22,086 nt of DNA from Actinomycetota bacterium (lineage in GTDB: Bacteria > Actinomycetota > Geothermincolia > Fen-727 > Anoxymicrobiaceae). The stretch spans positions 1 through 22,086 of the forward strand of contig JAHIPE010000153.1 of the NCBI GenBank assembly GCA_018894655.1. Reading direction: 5' to 3'. The notes under the pieces are model-generated. The model was not told the DNA's origin, searched no databases, and saw nothing but the letters and a program-made list of their open reading frames with translations. Shown piece after piece: positions 17,826-22,086 of the stretch. The position numbers and the translations under genes are program-made. Position 1 is the first letter of the stretch, and each line of letters opens with the position of its first letter.

Positions 17826-17853
17826 GGATGCTTTCATCCTCCAACTAGGTTGG
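17826..17853 (-). promoter_or_regulatory. Two back-to-back hairpins at the 5' end of the giant-gene leader
   Basis: Read as leader RNA, CCAAC-CTA-GTTGG (17853-17841) is followed after one base by GGATG-AAAG-CATCC (17839-17826). Both are perfect 5-bp stems with tiny loops, starting almost at the predicted transcript start. The first could also be a DNA operator overlapping the start site. Possible roles are transcript protection or regulation. I do not recognise a riboswitch class. Confidence 0.45.
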
Positions 17854-17855
17854 AA

Positions 17856-17885
17856 ATTATAACCCAGGAGGGGGGCGGGCGTCAA
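17856..17885 (-). promoter_or_regulatory. Promoter of the giant gene
   Basis: On the minus strand TTGACG (17885-17880), 18 bp, then a perfect TATAAT (17861-17856) form a near-consensus housekeeping-sigma promoter. The predicted transcript start is near 17849, leaving a leader of about 100 nt before the TTG start. This independently supports reading the gene leftward from 17748. Confidence 0.7.
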
Positions 17886-17924
17886 CGGGCGCGGGCGGGC
17901 AATAAGGAGCGGACCGGTTGCCGG

Positions 17925-17952
17925 TTGGCTTGCCCGCCTTTCGTGATAGAAT
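17925..17952 (+). promoter_or_regulatory. Promoter of the lipoprotein gene
   Basis: TTGGCT (17925-17930), 16 bp, TAGAAT (17947-17952), with the extended -10 TG at 17944-17945 (TGATAGAAT). The predicted start is near 17959, about 29 nt before the ATG. The -35 is weak, and the extended -10 carries most of the match. Confidence 0.5.
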
Positions 17953-17987
17953 TCGCCTGGAAGATAAGCGGTACCGGGGAGCAGTAA

Positions 17988-18812
17988 ATGTCACTACCGA
18001 GCGAAGGTTTGAGGAACGCCCGGGGCGGAATCCGCTTTTTCGCGGTGGTCGTCATGCTGTGCCTGTGCGCGTCCTCAATCTCGTGCCTGGGGAAGATCTC
18101 CCTTGAGAACTACCTGTGTGACCTGGATACGATAAGGTCGAGTTCCGACAAGAGCTTTGCCCAGATCCAGAAGGCGCTTGAGGACTTGAAAAGCGGGCCC
18201 GAGGCGCTAAAGGCCCTTTTCGGGGAAATCTCCGAAGCCGAGGAGGAGCTTGAGACCTGTGTGGAAGCGTTGCGGGAGCTGAAGCCCCCCAAGCAGGCGA
18301 AGAAGCTTAACTCCATCGTTCTCGAACTCTACGGGGAGGCCTGGGCTTTCTTCTCGGACATGAAATCAATGCTGACCTACACGGTGGAGCGCGAGCCGCT
18401 CATCGCTAAGGTGGAGGCCGCCTCCCTCTCCCTCGATTCCAGGATAGCCGGTGACCCTTCACCGGCCAACGTGGGAGCCGCCCTTGCCGATACCGCCACT
18501 GAAGTCGACGCGGTGGCCTCCGACCTCGAGGAACTCTCACCGCCTTCTTTCCTCGAAGGCATCCACACCGCGCTCCTCGAGATGCTCGGGGATTACTCCT
18601 CATCACTTCTCGATCTCAAGTCAGCGGTGGAGAGCTCCGACATCGCCGGCATCAACCAGGCGCAGGCAAGGGTGCGGGAGGCGCTCAGCGGGAACCTCGC
18701 AGAAGAAACCAGGAAAAGCATCGAGGCGTACAATGCCCGCATCGACCGAATCGAGGAGTTACGTGAGGAAGCGAACGAGGAGGAGACCAGGATCACCGGG
18801 GGGGATAAGTGA
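17988..18812 (+). CDS. Predicted helical lipoprotein of unknown function
   Basis: The gene encodes 274 residues. The ATG is preceded by GGGGAG at 17976-17981 with a 6-nt spacer, which decides the start. The N-terminus is an export signal: RNARGGIR, then a hydrophobic FFAVVVMLCLCASSIS ending at Cys33 in an S-I-S-C lipobox-like motif, so acylation at Cys33 and anchoring on the outer face of the membrane is likely though not certain. The mature part is almost wholly helical and charged, with coiled-coil-like stretches (about 45-85 and 225-268, the latter rich in Glu/Arg), a PPK turn near 94-97, and no catalytic motif. I do not recognise the family. It is transcribed divergently from the giant surface-protein gene and shares its 240-bp promoter region, which hints at co-regulation. 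A role as a membrane-side partner or chaperone is speculation. Confidence 0.9.
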   Translation: MSLPSEGLRNARGGIRFFAVVVMLCLCASSISCLGKISLENYLCDLDTIRSSSDKSFAQIQKALEDLKSGPEALKALFGEISEAEEELETCVEALRELKPPKQAKKLNSIVLELYGEAWAFFSDMKSMLTYTVEREPLIAKVEAASLSLDSRIAGDPSPANVGAALADTATEVDAVASDLEELSPPSFLEGIHTALLEMLGDYSSSLLDLKSAVESSDIAGINQAQARVREALSGNLAEETRKSIEAYNARIDRIEELREEANEEETRITGGDK

Positions 18813-18883
18813 AGAACAATCAGCGTGCTGACAAGCCTTCCCAGTGATTTCGGTACGAAGAGCCACGAGGAGTATGAGAGGAC

Positions 18884-19186
18884 TCATGTCTTGTTGAACC
18901 AGAGGTTAATTGTCCCATACTTCTTGCGCTGTCTTCTTCCGGTCTGGCGTTCAGCCGAAACATGCATCGTGCCGTCTTCCTTGACCCCAACCCAGACCGC
19001 GTTCACGCCAGACTTCACCTTGACGGCATAAACGTCACCTCTTGACCCAACGCCTATCCAGACGTGCATGTCTCCCACGTCTTCCGAAACCTCCCCGTCG
19101 ACCGATACACCAAACCCCGTATCTCCACAGTGGACCCCGGTATTCCTATCATCCGTTCTTATTATCTTCAGTCTAGGCCCGGACAT
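18884..19186 (-). CDS. Small beta-rich protein of unknown function
   Basis: The gene encodes 100 residues. The ATG at 19186 follows a perfect AAGGAGG (19200-19194) with a 7-nt spacer, the best argument that this is a real gene. The sequence has no signal peptide or membrane segment. The middle reads as repeated beta hairpins: HVWIGVGSRGDVYAVKVKSG and then AVWVGVKEDGTMHVSAERQTG match each other, and GFGVSVDGEV may be a third, diverged unit. The C-terminus is basic (GRRQRKKYG). Codons such as AGA, ATA, GGA and GTT are more common than in the neighbours, and GC is lower by eye, suggesting separate ancestry. It stands alone on the minus strand between two rightward genes. Function unknown; cytoplasmic location inferred from the lack of a signal. 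Confidence 0.6.
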   Translation of the reverse strand: MSGPRLKIIRTDDRNTGVHCGDTGFGVSVDGEVSEDVGDMHVWIGVGSRGDVYAVKVKSGVNAVWVGVKEDGTMHVSAERQTGRRQRKKYGTINLWFNKT

Positions 19187-19365
19187 ACGACTCCCTCCTT
19201 GTTGTCGCCAACCTCCAACATCCGGGTCAGTTTCATCCCAATCCCGGATGCCTTATCGTAATCTACTCCTGTGACACTGAATCTGCGGCACTCCGTAGGA
19301 CGGCTGTCCATGCTTGCCCCGGGAATCGCAAACGTATAGAATCCCATTGTTGTGGTCGGCGGCAA
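19168..19365 (-). CDS. Doubtful short reading frame overlapping the start of the small beta-rich gene
   Basis: This 65-codon frame begins at a TTG (an ATG at 19347 is an alternative) and ends 19 nt inside the next gene. Neither start has a convincing Shine-Dalgarno. The translation (GFYTFAIPGASMD ... VTGVDYDKASGIGMK) has ordinary protein composition and no recognised domain. It could be a short gene translationally coupled to 18884-19186, the remains of a longer N-terminal half separated by a frameshift, or non-coding. Upstream in the same frame a TAG at about 19374-19376 closes it. Confidence 0.25.
   Translation of the reverse strand: MPPTTTMGFYTFAIPGASMDSRPTECRRFSVTGVDYDKASGIGMKLTRMLEVGDNKEGVVCPGLD
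19194..19200 (-). promoter_or_regulatory. Shine-Dalgarno AAGGAGG of the small beta-rich gene
   Basis: AAGGAGG on the minus strand is full-length complementary to the 16S rRNA tail, with a 7-nt spacer to the ATG at 19186. It lies inside the upstream overlapping reading frame. Confidence 0.7.
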
Positions 19366-19459
19366 ATGCGAAGCTATAGGAAGTGAAACGCGCTTCTGCG
19401 ATATAAGATGAGCGACTCTATTGCTGACGGTGCGCGAATCTTATCGAAGGCCCAGGAAC

Positions 19460-19465
19460 AGGAGG
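19460..19465 (+). promoter_or_regulatory. Shine-Dalgarno AGGAGG deciding the start of the propeller protein
   Basis: AGGAGG lies 5 nt before a GTG (19471) and 8 nt before an adjacent in-frame TTG (19474). The earlier in-frame ATG at 19408 has no such site and would put 21 hydrophilic residues ahead of the signal peptide. Confidence 0.65.
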
Positions 19466-19470
19466 AACCC

Positions 19471-21852
19471 GTGTTGAAACGTTGGAGATTCCCTGGTCGC
19501 ACAACAACGGTACTGGCGCTTGCGGTGGCGGTGCTTCTGGTTATGCCGCACACCTCATCCTACGCGGCGTCCTGGGCGATGGTCAGCCAGCCCGGCTTCG
19601 GGGATCCAAGCAATATCGGCGTCTACGGCCTTGCCGAGTTCAACGGCTTTCTCTATGCGGGCACGAGGCGCCTCACCGGAGGCTGCGAGGTCTGGAGGAG
19701 CCGGGACGGCACCGGCTGGACTCTTGCCAACAAGCGCGGGTTCGAGGACGCGAACAACTGGTCCGCGTGGTGCATGACCGTATTCAGCAACAAGCTCTAC
19801 GCTGGCACCTACAACGAGACCACCGGCGGCGAGATCTGGGCCAGCTCCAACGGCACAAACTGGACCCAGGTGAACACCGACGGTTTCGGGGACGCCAAGA
19901 ACAAGGGCATCTACAGCCTGTGCGTGTTCGGGGGCGACATCTATGCCGGTACCTACAACCAGACCGACGGAGGGGAACTCTGGCGAAGCTCGAGCGGCTC
20001 GGCCTGGACCGCCTGCGCCACTCCTTTCCCCTGGACCGCGAGCAACCAGGGCATCTACTCCCTCTCGGTGTTCGGGGGGGCGCTGTACGCTGGGACATCG
20101 AACCAAGCCCAGGGGTGTGAGCTGTGGAAGAGCACGAACGGTAATAAGTTCGACAAGATCGGCGAGAACGGTTTCGGTGACGCTAACAACAAGTACATCT
20201 ACTGCCAGAAGGTCTTCAAGGGAAACTTGTTCGTCGGTACCTACAACATAATCAACGGATGCGAGGTATGGCGGAGCGCCGACGGAGAGAACTGGACCCA
20301 GGCGAACACCAACGGCTTCGGGGACCTCATGAACAAGAGTGTCTGGTCTTTCGGGATATTCGCGGACAACCTGTACGCGGGCACCTGGAAGGAGGGCGGG
20401 GGTTCTGAACTCTGGAGAACCCCCGATGGGAGCGCCTGGGTGCAGGCCAACGCGGACGGATTCGGGAACGCCAACAACCAGTTGACGTTGAGCATGTGTA
20501 CTTTCGGTAACTACATCTACTGCGGCACTTACAACTCCGCCCAGGGAGGTGAGACGTTCCGATACGGGCCGCTCTCCGACCTCGCCCTGCCCGATCTCTG
20601 GTACTTCGCGGAAGGGACGACCCGCGACGGCTTTCATACCTGGCTCTGCCTGCAGAACCCCCAGGAGATGGACGCGCAGGTGGATATAACCTACATGCTC
20701 TCCTCCAGCGAGTATCGACTGCAGCAGGTGACGGTCCCCGCACTGTCCAGACAGACCGTGGATGTGAACGGTTTCATCGCGGGGGAAAAGGACTTCGCCA
20801 CCAAGGTCGTATCCAGCCAGCCGATACTGGTGGAGAGGCCTATGTACTTCGACTACAACGGGAAGTGGCCTGGAGGTCACGTCGTGATCGGGGCGCCTTC
20901 GGGTCGCACCTCCTGGTACTTCGCCGAAGGTACTACCCTTGAGGACTTCGACGAGTGGATCTGCCTTGAGAACCCGGGCGGCTCCACCGCGGAAACCTGG
21001 ATAACATACATGCTCGGGTCAGGCGAAAACGTGGAGCAGGGCGTGCCGGTGCCCGCCAATTCCAGGATAACCGTCAACGTGAGGGCGGCCGTCGGCGACA
21101 ACCAGGACGTGTCCACCCACGTCGCCTCCGATAACCCGATAATCGCCGAGCGCTCCATGTACTTCAATTACAAGGGGAGGTGGCCCGGCGGCTCCGTGGT
21201 AATGGGGGCGGCTGAGCCGTCTGACACCTGGTACTTCGCGGAAGGGACAACGCTTGACGGGTTCGATACCTGGCTATGCCTGCAGAACCCGGGCGAAAAG
21301 GAGGCGACCGTCACGGCCAGCTTCATGCCCCTGGACAGAGCAGTCGAGGAAAGGGAGATCAAAGTCCCCGCGAAGTCACGCTTCACTTATAGTGTCAACA
21401 ACGCTCTCGGGCCGAACGTGGATACTTCAACTCTTCTGACGTCCGACCAGCCCATAATCGCCGAGAGATCAATGTACTTCAATTACCACGAAAACGCGAA
21501 GGGAGGCCACGTCGTTGTCGGCGCCAACGAGGCGAAGAATACATGGTTCTTCGCGGAGGGGACGACCCGCGCGGGCTACGACGAGTGGCTCTGCATCCAG
21601 AACCCCGGTGAGACCGATGTCGAGGTGACGATCACCTACATACTCCTCGGCGCCGAGCCGACAACCCAGGTCGTGAAGATCGCAAAGCAATCGAGGTACA
21701 CCGTGAGCGTGAACGACGCAGTTGGTGCCGATCGGGACGTCTCAGCGAAAGTTACGGCTCCCTCGCCCATCATCGTCGAGCGCCCCATGTACTTCGACAT
21801 CGAAGACGGCGCCAACGGCGGTCACGTTGTGATGGGGTTCGGTGTTGATTGA
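19471..21852 (+). CDS. Secreted protein: seven-bladed beta-propeller plus four WYFAEGTT repeats
   Basis: The gene encodes 793 residues from the GTG chosen by its AGGAGG; starting at the ATG at 19408 would give 814. Signal peptide: KRWRFPGR, a hydrophobic TTTVLALAVAVLLVM, cleavage near SYAA. Residues about 34-370 are seven 48-residue blades with the signature (L/I)-Y-A-G-T ... GG-(C/E)-E-(L/V/I)-W-(R/K)-S ... G-x-x-W-T-x-x-N-x-x-GFGD-x-x-N; LYAGT-type motifs start at 19651, 19795, 19939, 20083, 20227, 20371 and 20515. Seven blades is a complete propeller. Residues 377-793 are four 105-residue repeats starting WYFAEGTT (W(Y/F)FAEGTT), then (T/E)W(L/I)C(L/I)(Q/E)NP and ending ER(P/S)MYF ... GGHVV. 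I recall such repeats as actinobacterial DUF5719-like, from memory only. No enzyme motif is seen; probably an exported binding protein. The convergent partial gene to the right shares the repeat. Confidence 0.93.
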   Translation: MLKRWRFPGRTTTVLALAVAVLLVMPHTSSYAASWAMVSQPGFGDPSNIGVYGLAEFNGFLYAGTRRLTGGCEVWRSRDGTGWTLANKRGFEDANNWSAWCMTVFSNKLYAGTYNETTGGEIWASSNGTNWTQVNTDGFGDAKNKGIYSLCVFGGDIYAGTYNQTDGGELWRSSSGSAWTACATPFPWTASNQGIYSLSVFGGALYAGTSNQAQGCELWKSTNGNKFDKIGENGFGDANNKYIYCQKVFKGNLFVGTYNIINGCEVWRSADGENWTQANTNGFGDLMNKSVWSFGIFADNLYAGTWKEGGGSELWRTPDGSAWVQANADGFGNANNQLTLSMCTFGNYIYCGTYNSAQGGETFRYGPLSDLALPDLWYFAEGTTRDGFHTWLCLQNPQEMDAQVDITYMLSSSEYRLQQVTVPALSRQTVDVNGFIAGEKDFATKVVSSQPILVERPMYFDYNGKWPGGHVVIGAPSGRTSWYFAEGTTLEDFDEWICLENPGGSTAETWITYMLGSGENVEQGVPVPANSRITVNVRAAVGDNQDVSTHVASDNPIIAERSMYFNYKGRWPGGSVVMGAAEPSDTWYFAEGTTLDGFDTWLCLQNPGEKEATVTASFMPLDRAVEEREIKVPAKSRFTYSVNNALGPNVDTSTLLTSDQPIIAERSMYFNYHENAKGGHVVVGANEAKNTWFFAEGTTRAGYDEWLCIQNPGETDVEVTITYILLGAEPTTQVVKIAKQSRYTVSVNDAVGADRDVSAKVTAPSPIIVERPMYFDIEDGANGGHVVMGFGVD
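19651..20580 (+). repeat. Seven propeller blades at an exact 144-bp period
   Basis: The codon for the first residue of the LYAGT motif recurs at 19651, 19795, 19939, 20083, 20227, 20371 and 20515, each exactly 144 bp apart with no indel in seven units. The last blade is the most diverged (IYCGT, GGETFRY). Confidence 0.9.
20599..21849 (+). repeat. Four WYFAEGTT repeats at an exact 315-bp period
   Basis: The Trp codon of W(Y/F)FAEGTT occurs at 20599, 20914, 21229 and 21544, each exactly 315 bp (105 codons) apart. Shared landmarks are QNP/ENP, the PA-(L/N/K)-SR motif (KQSR in the last unit), (P/I)-I-(L/I)-(V/A)-ER-(P/S)-MYF and GG-(H/S)-VV-(I/M/V)-G. Confidence 0.92.
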
Positions 21853-21894
21853 GCTGAGATAAGTGCCCACCAAGCAGAAATAAGGTTCGCGGTT

Positions 21895-21908
21895 TGGCCT
21901 CGAGGCCA
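21895..21908. terminator. Possible hairpin between convergent genes
   Basis: TGGCCTCGAGGCCA is a perfect 14-nt palindrome (5-bp TGGCC stem, TCGA loop) in the 83-bp gap between two convergent genes. There is no T-tract on either side, so it is a weak terminator candidate. Confidence 0.3.
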
Positions 21909-21935
21909 GTCAACATCTTGCTGTGAACACCATGC

Positions 21936-22086
21936 TCAAGACATAAACCCGACTACGCAGTGGCCGCCCTGCCACTTGTCTTGATAGTCGAAGTATATCG
22001 GGCGCTCTATTACAACGGGCATGTCTGATGTCGCCTTGACGGAGATGTTCTTGCCTTCACCGACCGTTTCATTCATGTTGACCGTA
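21936..22086 (-). CDS. C-terminal end of a second WYFAEGTT-repeat protein (partial)
   Basis: A minus-strand frame enters from the right edge and stops at TGA (21938-21936), leaving 49 residues. Its landmarks are TVN near the edge, VVIERPIYFDYQDKW and GGHCVVGFMS. These line up with the end of each repeat in the propeller protein (ERPMYFD ... GGHVVMGFG), so this is the final repeat of a homologous secreted protein whose body lies beyond the window. It is arranged tail to tail with its homologue, 83 bp apart. Whether it also carries a propeller cannot be seen. Confidence 0.85.
   Translation of the reverse strand, partial: TVNMNETVGEGKNISVKATSDMPVVIERPIYFDYQDKWQGGHCVVGFMS

Larger units (their letters stand above)
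17789..17907. repeat. Inverted 11-bp repeat flanking the divergent promoter region
   Basis: GGGCAATAAGG lies on the plus strand at 17897-17907 and on the minus strand at 17799-17789. The midpoint of the pair (17848) coincides within 1 bp with the centre of the CCAACTAGGTTGG palindrome (17847). This could be a pair of regulator sites or arms of a looped structure, or chance. Confidence 0.4.

Noticed and set aside
17749..17849. Cyclic-di-GMP or other riboswitch in the giant-gene leader
   Set aside because: GGGCAA occurs but the conserved GACGCAAAGCC core and pairing of GEMM-I are missing, and no other class fits.
17766..17987. Plus-strand frame of 73 codons in the divergent gap
   Set aside because: It has no Shine-Dalgarno, crosses both promoters and the hairpins, and has no recognisable protein features.
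18451..18831. Plus-strand frame of 126 codons overlapping the lipoprotein gene
   Set aside because: It is a frame-shifted shadow, rich in Arg/Ser/Pro, with no start signal; the lipoprotein frame is complete across it.
19555..20880. Minus-strand frame of 441 codons
   Set aside because: It is antisense to the propeller gene; the plus strand has the exact 48-residue repeats, signal peptide and Shine-Dalgarno.

Overview
The window looks like a high-GC bacterial chromosome segment devoted to secreted, repeat-built surface proteins. It has GTG/TTG starts, classical signal peptides, CARDB, PKD and FnIII modules, and WYFAEGTT repeats. I associate those repeats with deep-branching Actinomycetota known mainly from metagenomes. 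That taxonomic guess rests on recall of the repeat family, not on a marker gene. I see no rRNA, tRNA, CRISPR array or transposase.

Positions 1-17748 (minus strand) are one giant gene, open without a stop for 5,916 codons and running off the left edge. From the N-terminus it encodes: a signal peptide; a charged helical stretch; three subtilase-propeptide-like domains, with a long Pro/Glu-rich tether between the first and second; two carboxypeptidase-regulatory-like domains; an array of 18 FnIII and 16 bacterial Ig-like modules; a CARDB domain; one PKD domain; four more CARDB domains; a macroglobulin-like Ig domain; and a long tail of Ig/ASH-like modules. I read it as a secreted stalk or adhesin of extreme length. 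No protease catalytic domain is visible in the window.

Positions 17749-17987 are a divergent promoter region. There is a near-consensus promoter for the giant gene (TTGACG, 18 bp, TATAAT), an about 100-nt hairpin-rich leader, and an extended -10 promoter facing right. The right-hand promoter drives a 274-residue helical, probable lipoprotein (17988-18812).

Positions 18813-19470 are lower in GC by eye. They hold a small minus-strand gene (18884-19186) with a perfect Shine-Dalgarno and, overlapping its start, a weaker short reading frame (19168-19365).

Positions 19471-21852 (plus) encode a 793-residue secreted protein made of seven 48-residue blades spaced exactly 144 bp apart, then four 105-residue WYFAEGTT repeats spaced exactly 315 bp apart. 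At the right edge (21936-22086, minus) is the C-terminal end of a second protein with the same repeat, arranged tail to tail.

Taken together the locus suggests an envelope or extracellular-structure island: a giant modular stalk, a possible lipoprotein partner, and beta-propeller/WYFAEGTT proteins. The functional links between the genes are inferred from neighbourhood only.
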